This document shows positions 8,694-17,563 of a stretch of 64,000 nt of DNA, piece after piece. The translations under genes and the position numbers were made by a program. The notes under the pieces were generated by a model. The model saw nothing but the letters and a program-made list of their open reading frames with translations. It was not told where the DNA came from and did no database searches. How positions within the stretch are numbered: position 1 is the stretch's first letter; each line of letters begins with the position of its first letter. Source of the DNA: an uncultured Pseudomonadota bacterium (GTDB taxonomy: Bacteria > Pseudomonadota > Alphaproteobacteria > RF32 > CAG-239); NCBI GenBank assembly GCA_949295915.1, contig CASFNB010000009.1:1-64000 (forward strand). Direction: 5' to 3'.

Positions 8694-9221
8694 ATGAAAA
8701 AATATATTTTAACTTTTTTATCGTTTGTTTTATTCAGCTTTTCAGCCTTGGCGCATGAAGAGGCGGTTAATATTTATGCTGTTCCGCGAGATATGCCAAA
8801 ACGTGAAATTGTCAACGAATTAGGTAAAAAAATAAAATTAAGCTCCTTTAAGGGCAATTTTGTTTTACTTATGGTCTGGTCAAGAAACTGTGTCCCTTGC
8901 ATTAAAGAGTTGGATAACATAAATGGCTTTGTAAATAAAACCAAAGATAGCAATATCAAAGTAATTATGCTCTCTCCGGATAATGAATGGAAAACGGCAG
9001 AAGAACAACGCAATTTTGTAACCAGATTTAAAGCTCCCGATTTGGAATTATATACGGATACGGATGGAAAGTTGACGGAAGATCTAGGGATTTTTACCTC
9101 TCCGCATACGGTTTTGATAAATACCTCAGGACAAGAAATCGGAAGGATTCGCGGAGCTGCGGAATGGGATGACGATAAAGTTGTAGAATATATCAGAAAC
9201 TTAAAAGAACAACACGGATAA
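8694..9221 (+). CDS. TlpA-like periplasmic thioredoxin-family protein
   Basis: 175 residues with a signal peptide ending ALA (about residue 20). The thioredoxin/redoxin fold carries WSRNCVPC with the CVPC active site at 66-69 and a cis-Pro near SPHTVLI. Such proteins reduce or oxidise disulfides in the periplasm, often for cytochrome maturation. It is divergent from the lipoprotein/TerY operon and has a gpt-like gene 4 bases downstream, so the two are probably cotranscribed. Confidence 0.8.
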   Translation: MKKYILTFLSFVLFSFSALAHEEAVNIYAVPRDMPKREIVNELGKKIKLSSFKGNFVLLMVWSRNCVPCIKELDNINGFVNKTKDSNIKVIMLSPDNEWKTAEEQRNFVTRFKAPDLELYTDTDGKLTEDLGIFTSPHTVLINTSGQEIGRIRGAAEWDDDKVVEYIRNLKEQHG

Positions 9222-9225
9222 AATA

Positions 9226-9657
9226 ATGACAAAAAAAATTTATATTGGTTGGGCAGAATTTCACCAACATACCAAAGAATTATGCCAAAAACTAAAATCA
9301 GATAAACACTATAACAAAATCATTGCTGTCAGCCGCGGAGGATTGATTCCTGCCGGTATCCTTGCTTATGAGCTTGACATTCGCAACAATGAGGCCATCA
9401 ACTTTTCCAGTTATGATAACGACGAAAAAAGAAAAAACGAAGATATTGAGTTTGAAGCCCATGTCGGAGAGGTAGATGAAAATACCTTGGTTGTTGATGA
9501 TTTGGCAGATTCGGGCAGAACTTTTGAGGTCTTGCGTAAATATTATCCCAAAGCCACTTTTGTAACGGTTTATGTCAAAGAAAAAGGCGCGGCACAGGTT
9601 GATGTTTATGCAAAAGACATGCCGGATGAATGGATTGTTTTTCCTTGGGATATTTAA
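9226..9657 (+). CDS. gpt: Xanthine-guanine phosphoribosyltransferase-like enzyme
   Basis: 143 residues, near the ~150 of Gpt. SRGGLIPAGILAYEL matches the N-terminal Gpt strand-turn, LVVDDLADSGRT is the PRPP-binding loop, and the C-terminus WIVFPWDI matches the Gpt W-x(3)-PW ending. It would salvage xanthine or guanine to the nucleotide in the cytosol. ATG is 4 bases after the TlpA-like stop, and a terminator follows. Confidence 0.85.
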   Translation: MTKKIYIGWAEFHQHTKELCQKLKSDKHYNKIIAVSRGGLIPAGILAYELDIRNNEAINFSSYDNDEKRKNEDIEFEAHVGEVDENTLVVDDLADSGRTFEVLRKYYPKATFVTVYVKEKGAAQVDVYAKDMPDEWIVFPWDI

Positions 9658-9661
9658 GCAC

Positions 9662-9694
9662 AAAAAAAAGAGCTCCTGAGATGGAGCTCTTTTT
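9662..9694 (+). terminator. Intrinsic terminator after gpt
   Basis: GAGCTCC/GGAGCTC stem flanked by A and T runs, 6-base loop. Confidence 0.88.
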
Positions 9695-9712
9695 GGTTAT
9701 AGTTGCTCGGAG

Positions 9713-10678
9713 TTATGATAAATCCGGGAATAAACTCATACCTTTGCGCATACGTGTCATCTGAGTCTCAATGGAAGTACCCAAATTGAGGTTTCCGGTT
9801 TTGATAATACCGCGCACTTGGTCTCCTTTAGTTGTATCAGGATTGGCAAATAAATAAGATAATAAAGGTCTTTTTTCTTCCACACCCACCAAAGTTTGGT
9901 GCAAAACACCAAGCATACCGCGAGAGAAGAGGTCATAAGCCAAATCTTCACTCATCGAGGTGGAAGAAGCATATTTAATAACGGAGTTGATGGCATCGGT
10001 AATGTTATTGGCGTGAATACTTGATAAAACAAGGTGACCGGAAGTTGCCGCACGCAAAACCTGACTGGCTGTTTCCGGAGTTCTAATCTCACCGACGAGA
10101 ATGAAGCGCGGTTTAGAGCGCAGTGCGGATTTCAAGGAATCCCCCCAATTATCATCAATAGGTTGAGTTTGTTTGCACAATCCCAGACCGCCTTTCATGG
10201 ATTTATAGACACCGTCCAACGGCATTTCAGAAGGGTCTTCGATAGTATAAGCAAATCCGCCTTCCATGGTCAGATATTCCTTCAATAAGGAAGAAATTGC
10301 GGTTGTTTTACCGGCACCGGTCGGTCCTGACCACAAAATCAAACCGCAGGCATTACTCAAAGAAAGCAAGTGTCTGGTCAATTCACGCGGAAAATTCAAA
10401 GCGGCAATCGGTGGCACTTTTTCAGGCATTTTACGGCAACAATATTGCACACCGTAAATGGTAACCGAGCGTTCAATACGATAAAAAATATTTTCATATA
10501 AAACAGAATAACTTGGATTTTCTCCATCCCATGTTTCTTCCAATAATGTATAGAAAATATCCATATCTTCGGGTTTTATAATAGCTAAGCCGTTTTCTGT
10601 GCGCCCATCGGGAACAAAAAAAGATCTTTCGGGTGTAATATAAAGATCTGAGAAACGAATAGAATTAAGTTTAACCAT
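9713..10678 (-). CDS. PilT/DotB-like secretion ATPase
   Basis: 321 residues from the ATG at 10678. A longer frame up to 10792 would start inside the terminator and is rejected. Walker A GPTGAGKTT near residue 120, IEDPSE (Asp box), ILVGEIR (Walker B), and HLVLSSIHANN (His box) identify the PilT/VirB11 class. The N-terminal PAS-like part is short and unusual. It is separated from the pilS genes by a terminator, so it may be regulated apart. Likely a hexameric motor for pilus retraction, or the DotB/TraJ-type ATPase found with thin pili. Confidence 0.8.
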   Translation of the reverse strand: MVKLNSIRFSDLYITPERSFFVPDGRTENGLAIIKPEDMDIFYTLLEETWDGENPSYSVLYENIFYRIERSVTIYGVQYCCRKMPEKVPPIAALNFPRELTRHLLSLSNACGLILWSGPTGAGKTTAISSLLKEYLTMEGGFAYTIEDPSEMPLDGVYKSMKGGLGLCKQTQPIDDNWGDSLKSALRSKPRFILVGEIRTPETASQVLRAATSGHLVLSSIHANNITDAINSVIKYASSTSMSEDLAYDLFSRGMLGVLHQTLVGVEEKRPLLSYLFANPDTTKGDQVRGIIKTGNLNLGTSIETQMTRMRKGMSLFPDLS

Positions 10679-10753
10679 GATGTATTTCCGCGGATATAAA
10701 ATTTCGATGGTTTTATAATAAAATTTTTCCGTAAAAAAAAAGTAAATTAAAAT

Positions 10754-10783
10754 AAAAAAAAGCTCTGTAAACAGAGCTTTTTT
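10754..10783 (-). terminator. Intrinsic terminator at the end of the pil operon
   Basis: AGCTCTG/CAGAGCT stem with TAAA loop and A/T flanks, 19 bases past the last pilS stop codon on the minus strand. Confidence 0.85.
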
Positions 10784-10801
10784 GTAAAACAATATAAAAT
10801 C

Positions 10802-11353
10802 TTAGTAATATTCCCAAATGATGGTATTTGTAGAATTTGCATTATCGCATTCAGCCACGGCCGAAATTGCAGATATCGGTAAATTAGCTTGTTTATGAGC
10901 ATTTGAATCATTAATTTTCATTGAAACCAAACCCTCAGTACCCCAGTCGGAAGATGCCAAACTGGTACAAGTTTCTGTTCCGAGACCGGCAAATTGTACG
11001 GTAAAATGCTGATTGCTGCTTGTTGCAGCAATGGTAACAGCACCGGAAAAAGCATTTATAATTTTTCCGTCATTGGCACCAAGCCCTCCCGGTAACATGT
11101 CTGCCGGCACAATATTAAGATCAATAGCAGCCTGGTTATCAAGACCATTAAAATTGGCAGAACCGGAGAAAGCGGTACGAATGTTAATCAAGAGCATGGA
11201 CAGCTGATCTTGAGCTTTAGTGAGTTTATATTTAGCCATAGCTTTAGAATAACCGGAAATACCACCTACGGACAGCACGCCGATAATGGCAAGCACGCCA
11301 AGCATTTCCACCATGGATCGTCCGGATTGTTCTGTTTTATTTAAAAGTTTCAT
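10802..11353 (-). CDS. pilS: Type IVb prepilin PilS, copy 1
   Basis: 183 residues. An 11-residue leader ending in Gly is followed by RSMVEMLGVLAIIGVLSVGG, with Glu at +5, the prepilin peptidase site and assembly helix. The C-terminal domain has two Cys (ETCTS and AECDN) for the usual pilin disulfide and ends IIWEYY. AAGGAA precedes the ATG. The first ~70 codons are almost identical to the other two copies while the globular part differs. It is probably a pilus subunit, last gene of the operon before the terminator. Confidence 0.92.
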   Translation of the reverse strand: MKLLNKTEQSGRSMVEMLGVLAIIGVLSVGGISGYSKAMAKYKLTKAQDQLSMLLINIRTAFSGSANFNGLDNQAAIDLNIVPADMLPGGLGANDGKIINAFSGAVTIAATSSNQHFTVQFAGLGTETCTSLASSDWGTEGLVSMKINDSNAHKQANLPISAISAVAECDNANSTNTIIWEYY

Positions 11354-11380
11354 TTCAAATTCCTTTTCAAAAAGACAAAA

Positions 11381-11935
11381 TTAGTAATATTCCCATATAA
11401 TTTTATTAGTAGAATTAGCATTTGTACATTCGCCGACAGCAGTGATAGCACTGATAGGCAAACTTGCCTGATTACGTACAGCTTTGCTATTAATTTGCAT
11501 GGAAACCAAACCTTCTGTACCCCAATCGGAAGAAGCCAAACTGGTACAAGTTTCTGTTCCCAAACCATCAAAAGTAATGGTAAAATGTTGAACATTACCG
11601 GCCTTAGCTGTAATAGTAACGGCACCGGAAAAAGCATTAATAACACTTCCTGTTGAAACGCCTAATCCTGAGGGCAACATGTCGGAAGGAACAATGTTCA
11701 ATTGAATAGCCGTCGCATTGGTCAAACCGGAATAACTTGGAGAACCGGAGAACGCGGTACGAATGTTAATCAAGAGCATGGACAGCTGATCTTGGGCTTT
11801 AGTGAGTTTATATTTAGCCATAGCTTTAGAATAACCGGAAATACCACCTACGGACAGCACGCCGATAATGGCAAGCACACCAAGCATTTCCACCATGGAT
11901 CGTCCGGATTGTTCTGTTTTATTTAAAAGTTTCAT
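11381..11935 (-). CDS. pilS: Type IVb prepilin PilS, copy 2
   Basis: 184 residues with the same leader, cleavage site (SG|RSMVE) and N-terminal helix as copy 1. The middle segment (GLTNATAIQLNIVPSDML) is shared with copy 3, whereas KAGNVQHFTITFDGLG is unique. Two conserved Cys and a WEYY end. The 27-base spacer to copy 1 is the same as the spacer to copy 3, showing a recent tandem duplication. Same ribosome site as copy 1. Confidence 0.92.
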   Translation of the reverse strand: MKLLNKTEQSGRSMVEMLGVLAIIGVLSVGGISGYSKAMAKYKLTKAQDQLSMLLINIRTAFSGSPSYSGLTNATAIQLNIVPSDMLPSGLGVSTGSVINAFSGAVTITAKAGNVQHFTITFDGLGTETCTSLASSDWGTEGLVSMQINSKAVRNQASLPISAITAVGECTNANSTNKIIWEYY

Positions 11936-11962
11936 TTCAAATTCCTTTTCAAAAAGACAAAA

Positions 11963-12511
11963 TTAGTAATATTCCCAAGTAATTGAATTTGTTGAGTTGG
12001 TTTTATTACATTTTCCAACAGCCGTAATGGCACTGATAGGTAGTGCATTTTGATTATAAGCAGTTTCATTTACTGTCATTTTAACCAAACCTTCGGTACC
12101 CCAATCGGAAGAAGCCAAGCTGGTACATGTTTCTACACCGAGTCCGGCAAATTTAATAGAAAAATGTTGGTTGCTGCTTGTTGCGGTAATAGTAACGGCA
12201 CCGGAAAAAGCATTAATAACACTTCCGTTAGAAACCCCTAACCCTGAGGGCAACATGTCGGAAGGAACAATGTTCAATTGAATGGCCGTCGCATTGGTCA
12301 AACCGGAATAACTTGAAGAACCGGAGAAAGCGGTACGAATATTAATTAAAAGCATGGATAATTGGTCTTGAGCTTTAGTGAGTTTAAATTTAGCCATAGC
12401 TTTAGAATAACCGGAAATACCGCCTACGGACAGCACGCCGATAATGGCAAGCACGCCAAGCATTTCCACCATGGATCGTCCGGATTGTTCTGTTTTATTT
12501 AAAAGTTTCAT
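11963..12511 (-). CDS. pilS: Type IVb prepilin PilS, copy 3
   Basis: 182 residues from the ATG at 12511. An ATG at 12523 overlaps the GGAGGGG ribosome site and is rejected. Leader, Glu+5 and helix as in the other copies. Its middle matches copy 2 (NATAIQLNIVPSDML) and the next stretch (ATSSNQHF) matches copy 1, so it is mosaic. It is the first pilS in the transcript and has the strongest ribosome site, which suggests it is the major pilin; that ranking is inference. Confidence 0.92.
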   Translation of the reverse strand: MKLLNKTEQSGRSMVEMLGVLAIIGVLSVGGISGYSKAMAKFKLTKAQDQLSMLLINIRTAFSGSSSYSGLTNATAIQLNIVPSDMLPSGLGVSNGSVINAFSGAVTITATSSNQHFSIKFAGLGVETCTSLASSDWGTEGLVKMTVNETAYNQNALPISAITAVGKCNKTNSTNSITWEYY

Positions 12512-12594
12512 TTTCCCCTCCATAAATTCTTTTTTATAATTATATAAAATTAAAAAAGACTAAACAAGAGTAGCATTAGATATATAACTTTAGT

Positions 12595-13158
12595 CTATAG
12601 ATAAATATTCCACAAAATATCATTGACCTCTTTGCATGATTTTTCAGCAGCTTTTTCAGAAATTGGCAATCCGTTTTCATCTCCCCAATTAAAAGAATGT
12701 GTTTCCGTATTAATAATATTAATAGAATCGATGGAAAGCAAAGTTTTATCAGAAAAAGGAAACAGAGCAAGTGCCAAACATTCTTTTTTATTTAAATTTT
12801 TGTAAACGACAGCAAAAGTTTTGCTTCCCGGCATAACAGTATTTCCAAGGATATCTGCTCCTAAAAGGACATCTTTATTAAAACTGTTTTTAATCTGCCT
12901 ACCGTTCAACATCGCTTGAGGAACAATTTTATTCTGGATTGCGGAATAAGTATTCAATCCCCAGGCATTGGGTTTCCGTTGATAAAAATTTCTAACTTTT
13001 TCAATTAAAGAAGAAATTTGTTCTCCGGCCATAAGAGTCTGTGAGTCTGTTTTGAAAAAAGACCATGTTCCGATAAAAAGTAAAAGCAAAACACAAAGCA
13101 AGATAAGCGGATACTTATATTGTTTTACCAAAGGATATAATTTTTTCTTAATTTCCAT
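12595..13158 (-). CDS. Membrane-anchored minor-pilin-like protein without prepilin site
   Basis: 187 residues from the ATG at 13158, which follows the pilR stop by one base (TAATATG). A Lys-rich cytosolic start leads into one hydrophobic helix (about 19-38), then a globular domain. That domain aligns by eye to PilS: NKIVPQAMLNG~NIVPADML, then two Cys and an ending ILWNIYL like IIWEYY. There is no Gly/Glu+5 prepilin signature, so prepilin peptidase should not cut it. It may be an initiator or cap that stays in the inner membrane. Confidence 0.7.
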   Translation of the reverse strand: MEIKKKLYPLVKQYKYPLILLCVLLLLFIGTWSFFKTDSQTLMAGEQISSLIEKVRNFYQRKPNAWGLNTYSAIQNKIVPQAMLNGRQIKNSFNKDVLLGADILGNTVMPGSKTFAVVYKNLNKKECLALALFPFSDKTLLSIDSINIINTETHSFNWGDENGLPISEKAAEKSCKEVNDILWNIYL

Positions 13159-13159
13159 A

Positions 13160-14290
13160 TTAAACTCCCATTTGGCTTGTGATTTGATCTTGCATGGCAA
13201 AAGTTCCCATAACGGCCCAAGCAATAACGGCAGCCACACTTAAAATTGCCGCCATATTTAATAAAGCTGCTTTTTGCTCAATTAAATAAACAGATTCTTC
13301 CAGCCATTCGTTTGCCAACGATTCCAAAGCTTCTTCAAAATTATCCAACTCGGAATAGATCTTTAAATCGGCAATCACTTCTTTATCCGGAAAATTTAAT
13401 TTTGTTTTTTGCAGCGCAACACCTAAGTTATCACCGTTGTTGATAAAGACTAAGGTTTTATCAATTCTTTCTTTAAGATAACGGCTAGCGTCGCGGCGCA
13501 AAGCTCTGAGAGCCGTAGAAACGGGAGTTCCGCCTTTTACTAAGGCAGAAAGAGCAAGCAACCAGCTAATACCGACAAAAACTTTATAAAGAGAATATGG
13601 AGGAATATTATCAACATAAGCTCGGATGGTTCCTGTCCAAATGCTGATGGTCGAATAAATTATAATCATAATGACCGGTAAAATACTAAAAGCCACCATC
13701 CAATATTCTCTAATCCATTCGGAAAGCCCGACCAGATCGCGAGCCATGCCGGTCCAACGAGTTCCCGGAGCGGCATCAAGCATCGGCGGCACCATATATA
13801 CACCAATACCATAAATAATGAGTACCGCCATCATGAACAAAAATGACGGATATGCGATTGCCCCGATAATCGGGCGGATCATTTTTGTAGAACCTTCGGT
13901 AACGCGGATAAGGTTGATTAAAGCCCCTTCCAAGTCAGAAACATCACCAACGGAAAGCATCAATCTTTCTCGGTCGGGAGCCCATCCTTTTAAGGCGTCG
14001 GAAAATGTCAAACCGTTGTTGAGTGCACGTGCCCAACATGCAATGGCAATAGCCATCGGTTCTCCGGGGCTTTTTCCGCCGTCACTGGCACTGTCATGCA
14101 GCATGTCCAATGCACTCATTAAAGAGAAGCGGTTTTTCATCAGAGAAGCAATTTTTCGATATAATTTCAGTCTGGCATCATTTGAAAAATTACAAATCAT
14201 TTTGGCATAATATTCTTCAACAACGTTAAGTTGCTTCATCGCCTTATGAATTGAATTTGATGAACTTCTTTTTTCATTTCCTTCAGCCAT
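13160..14290 (-). CDS. pilR: Pilus inner-membrane platform protein PilR (GspF family)
   Basis: 376 residues from the ATG at 14290 preceded by AGGAT; a GTG at 14302 is an alternative. The family's two cytosolic domains each precede membrane helices (around 170-230 and at the C-terminus, MAAILSVAAVIAWAVMGTF). It is the polytopic platform on which the PilQ ATPase acts. The stop is 16 bases before the next gene's ATG on the R64 pattern pilQ-pilR-pilS, with one extra gene inserted before pilS. Confidence 0.88.
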   Translation of the reverse strand: MAEGNEKRSSSNSIHKAMKQLNVVEEYYAKMICNFSNDARLKLYRKIASLMKNRFSLMSALDMLHDSASDGGKSPGEPMAIAIACWARALNNGLTFSDALKGWAPDRERLMLSVGDVSDLEGALINLIRVTEGSTKMIRPIIGAIAYPSFLFMMAVLIIYGIGVYMVPPMLDAAPGTRWTGMARDLVGLSEWIREYWMVAFSILPVIMIIIYSTISIWTGTIRAYVDNIPPYSLYKVFVGISWLLALSALVKGGTPVSTALRALRRDASRYLKERIDKTLVFINNGDNLGVALQKTKLNFPDKEVIADLKIYSELDNFEEALESLANEWLEESVYLIEQKAALLNMAAILSVAAVIAWAVMGTFAMQDQITSQMGV

Positions 14291-14306
14291 AATTATCCTC
14301 ACATTT

Positions 14307-15980
14307 CTAATAAGCAGGACGTTGATCCATCAATCCGCACCAACGTTCCACTTCATCTAAATCAATATATCCTTTAACCAAACGTTCGATTGCCGCATCT
14401 TTCATGGTTCTGCCGCCAAGATCACTTGTCCAATAATCAATAGCTTTACGCGTTTCCCCTTTTATGATTAGTTCCAAAAAAGTAGCATCAGGCAAAATAA
14501 TTTCTTGAATACACATTCTTCCTTTAATTCCGGTTCCGTCACAATATTTACATCCTGGACCGCGCATATATGAATTTTCAATACCAAAATCTCCCAAGGC
14601 GGTTTTTAAACGTTGCACAGCAGGAAGGTTCAATTGATCTTTAACTGAAATTCGACAATGAGGACAAAGTTTTCTAAATAAACGCTGTCCAATCAATCCT
14701 TTAACCAATTCGGGATCACTTAATTTAAAAGTTTCGACGCCCATATCTCGTAAACGAGGAATAATTGCCGGAGCAGAGTTTGCGTGCAAAGTTGTCCACA
14801 TCCCGTGGCCGGACAAAGCGCCTTTAAAAGTCAATTGAGCCGCAGAAAGTGTACGAATCTCACCTACCATCATAACATCAGGATCGGAACGTAATGCTGC
14901 AGACAAGGCTTTTGTAAACTGCTCGTCTTTTTCCTCTTCTGTGTTAGCGTTAGTAACAGGCATTTGATGCGCTCCGGGAATAGGATATTCTGGAGGATCT
15001 TCCACGGTGATAAGGTTAATCTCATAATTTTTTTCTTGCAAAAGCTTAATCATATTTCTTTGCAAAGTTGTACTTTTACCGCTACCGGTCGGTCCTGACA
15101 CAATGCTGACACCGGTAGGTACACATCGAAGCCTATAGAATAAATTTTCTTCATATTCCGTCAAACCTAAAGCGGCTAAATCACCTGAGCCGTTAGGGTT
15201 ATCATCGGCATATAAAAGACGCATAACCAAATATTGAGAGCCGAAAGCAATAGGGTTGAATTGCAAACGAATAGCCAACACATTATGTGGTAGCATCAAT
15301 TTACCTTTAGAGCCTCTTAATGGTGTTGAACCCAGCTTTTGAGCTCCCTGAAATTCGTTTTGAGCATAGTTTGAATCTGAAATATCTGCGGAGGCAAATG
15401 CCGCACGAACAAAAGCTTCTCCCCAATCTTTATTATATTCCATCTCAATAGACATCATACCATTAATACGGAACATAATTTGTGTACTGTCGGCAACAAC
15501 GACGTGGATATCGGAAACTTTTTTATCTGCAGCTCTGGAAATAACATTCACAAAGTCTTTTTGCATTTGCAGTGAGGCTAAATCCTCATCTGTTTCAATA
15601 TCCACGGCATTACGTTCAGCATAATTATAGATTGCGTTAAGCTCATTTTGGCTAACATAAACAGGCTTGGCAATCATGACTTTCTTTTTTCTTGCCAAAA
15701 CCTCAAAGCTCAGTACGCGCCCATCAAACTTATGTGTTTCCGAAACGAGAAAACTACCGTCAGAAAAAAGTGCTAAAAGGCGACGTGTATCATCATTAAT
15801 ATTTAAGCTTCCGCCGGGAAGAGTCAAAAGTTTTCGACCGTTTTTAAAATATAATTCCAACTGACCGAGGGAATGTGTAATTCCGGCATCATCTTGAGCA
15901 AATGATGAATTTGTTCCGGAAGAATTTTCTTCCGGAATATTATTTTCTGCCAAATCTTCATTTTCGTCATCGGAAGCCAT
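14307..15980 (-). CDS. pilQ: Pilus assembly ATPase PilQ (GspE/PilB family)
   Basis: 557 residues. Walker A GPTGSGKST, Asp box VEDPPEYP, Walker B VMMVGEIR, His box GMWTTLHANS, and a zinc-binding tetracysteine (CPHC...CKYC) in the C-terminal part, as in extension ATPases. A disordered acidic N-terminus of about 35 residues comes first. It powers pilus extension from the cytosolic face of PilR. Gap to pilP is 8 bases, to pilR 16, so all are one transcript. Confidence 0.92.
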   Translation of the reverse strand: MASDDENEDLAENNIPEENSSGTNSSFAQDDAGITHSLGQLELYFKNGRKLLTLPGGSLNINDDTRRLLALFSDGSFLVSETHKFDGRVLSFEVLARKKKVMIAKPVYVSQNELNAIYNYAERNAVDIETDEDLASLQMQKDFVNVISRAADKKVSDIHVVVADSTQIMFRINGMMSIEMEYNKDWGEAFVRAAFASADISDSNYAQNEFQGAQKLGSTPLRGSKGKLMLPHNVLAIRLQFNPIAFGSQYLVMRLLYADDNPNGSGDLAALGLTEYEENLFYRLRCVPTGVSIVSGPTGSGKSTTLQRNMIKLLQEKNYEINLITVEDPPEYPIPGAHQMPVTNANTEEEKDEQFTKALSAALRSDPDVMMVGEIRTLSAAQLTFKGALSGHGMWTTLHANSAPAIIPRLRDMGVETFKLSDPELVKGLIGQRLFRKLCPHCRISVKDQLNLPAVQRLKTALGDFGIENSYMRGPGCKYCDGTGIKGRMCIQEIILPDATFLELIIKGETRKAIDYWTSDLGGRTMKDAAIERLVKGYIDLDEVERWCGLMDQRPAY

Positions 15981-15988
15981 ATTTTAGC

Positions 15989-17563
15989 CTACCGAACAGT
16001 CATTTCCGAAGCAACGCCGGGAATTCCGTTTGCAAGGACGGCAGGCGGCTCTAATTTGGGGTTGTTTGCATCATCTTGAACCTTAAGCTTTAATTCTACA
16101 TTTTGAGCCGGTTCTTTGTCTAAAATACCGCCGGCAGAGAAATATAAATAGTCTTTATTTCCATCCTTATCTGCACGAACATGGGTTGTTGTAATTTCAT
16201 CAACGACATGACCGCTTTGCAAAACGGTTCCAACCCTAACAATAAACGGTAAGCCGTTTTCATTTATCAATTTCGCAAACAAAACATCACCCTGACCTCT
16301 GATTTCCATTATGGCATATTGATCACTAAGCTTTATATCATCAACGTTGTCAGAAGTATTATTCTTTGCTTCTTCCTGAGCAAACGGATTCTGTTGTTCG
16401 TTGGCTTCTAAACGAGCATTTAAAATAGATATCTGCGTTTGCAGGTCTGAAATTGTTTTTGCATAATTATCCCGCACGCGGATAGCTTCACTTGTGGCTT
16501 TATCCGCCAGTTCGGTCAGTTGAAGAAAACGAGCTTTAAAGTCGTTGATTAAACTTTGTCTTTCCGCTTTCAAATCAGATATTTCTTTATAAGTTTCTTG
16601 TCTTGATGTAATGAACTTTTGCATTTCTTCAAGCATTTGGGTTTTATACGCATTAAGCAACTTTTCTTGACGCGCAGCTTCAATAGCCAATTCTATGCTT
16701 TTGAGCTTTTGTTGCTCTTGAATTATTTTGCGCTTTTCTGCATTTTCCCATTCTTTGGCTTTACGTTTTTCTTCCTCTTTTCTTTTATTTTCCTCTTCTA
16801 TGGCCTTGGCTCGAACAGCTCTCAAGGCTTCTATATCACTTTTAACTTTTTCTTTTTTTAATTCCAAATTCAAAATGGCTGTTTGTTTCTCCAAATCAGA
16901 CATTTGATCAAAAACATTATCTTCTATATCTTTTACTATTTTAACATCAATATTACCGGTCTTAGGAACGACATTCTGTTGCGTCGGAGTTTCTTTTGCT
17001 TGCGGAGTTGTCGTTGTCGCTTGTTGCGTTCCTCCGGTACCAAGCAACTCGGCAGCACTTTTAATACCGTTTTTAGTCTTGGTATTATCAGCGGTACCGA
17101 GCAACTCGGCAGCACTTTTAACGCCGTTTTTAGTCTTGGTATTATCAGCGGTACCGAGCAACTCGGCAGCGCTTTTAACGCCGTTTTTAGTCTTGGTATT
17201 ATCAGCGGTACCGAGCAACTCGGCAGCGCTTTTAACGCTGTTTTTAGTCTTGGTATTATCAGCGGTACCGAGCAATTCGGCAGCACTTTTAACTTTTGTT
17301 TCACTTTTAGAAGATGTTACAGACAATAAGTTTTTAGCTGATTTTACACCGGTAGTAGATTTTGCCGGAGTAATAACTTTAATCTCGGCATTTTCATCTC
17401 CGAATAATGAAATTTCATCAGGGATTCCGCCTTCGGCATTATTTGTTTGGGAATTACCGTTTAAACTGACGATTCCCTGAGCAGAGCACAAACTGACATA
17501 CCCAAAGCTTAAAATCAAAGCCAAGGCCGATGTGCTGAGTATTTTTTTCATATTATAATGCAT
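15989..17563 (-). CDS. pilP: Pilus protein PilP with repeat and coiled-coil regions
   Basis: 524 residues from ATG at 17563, chosen because GAGGGAG lies 6 bases upstream; the ATG at 17551 is possible. A signal peptide (...YVSLCSA) is followed by five copies of a 19-residue unit (VKSAAELLGTADNTKTKNG), then a long coiled coil (about 210-400) and a C-terminal PilP-type domain (YAIMEIRGQGDVLFAKL). PilP normally bridges inner membrane and secretin. R64 PilP is far shorter, so repeats and coil are lineage additions. The start overlaps the end of pilO by 11 bases. Confidence 0.82.
   Translation of the reverse strand: MHYNMKKILSTSALALILSFGYVSLCSAQGIVSLNGNSQTNNAEGGIPDEISLFGDENAEIKVITPAKSTTGVKSAKNLLSVTSSKSETKVKSAAELLGTADNTKTKNSVKSAAELLGTADNTKTKNGVKSAAELLGTADNTKTKNGVKSAAELLGTADNTKTKNGIKSAAELLGTGGTQQATTTTPQAKETPTQQNVVPKTGNIDVKIVKDIEDNVFDQMSDLEKQTAILNLELKKEKVKSDIEALRAVRAKAIEEENKRKEEEKRKAKEWENAEKRKIIQEQQKLKSIELAIEAARQEKLLNAYKTQMLEEMQKFITSRQETYKEISDLKAERQSLINDFKARFLQLTELADKATSEAIRVRDNYAKTISDLQTQISILNARLEANEQQNPFAQEEAKNNTSDNVDDIKLSDQYAIMEIRGQGDVLFAKLINENGLPFIVRVGTVLQSGHVVDEITTTHVRADKDGNKDYLYFSAGGILDKEPAQNVELKLKVQDDANNPKLEPPAVLANGIPGVASEMTVR
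17044..17320. repeat. 57-bp tandem repeats inside pilP
   Basis: Five near-identical units begin at 17044, 17101, 17158, 17215 and 17272 (GCAACTCGGCAGC landmark), exact spacing 57 bp, in frame. Substitutions are few, so the array is young or homogenised and copy number may vary between strains. Confidence 0.95.

Noticed and set aside
10679-10792. N-terminal extension of the PilT-like ATPase
   Set aside because: The extra 38 codons would begin inside the terminator hairpin and are hydrophobic, unlike the family.
17044-17320. CRISPR-like look of regularly spaced repeats
   Set aside because: Units are contiguous tandem copies with no unique spacers and lie inside a coding frame.
16883-17480. 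Plus-strand ORFs with internal repeats opposite pilP
   Set aside because: They are shadows of the 57-bp tandem repeats in pilP; their repetition comes from the sense gene.
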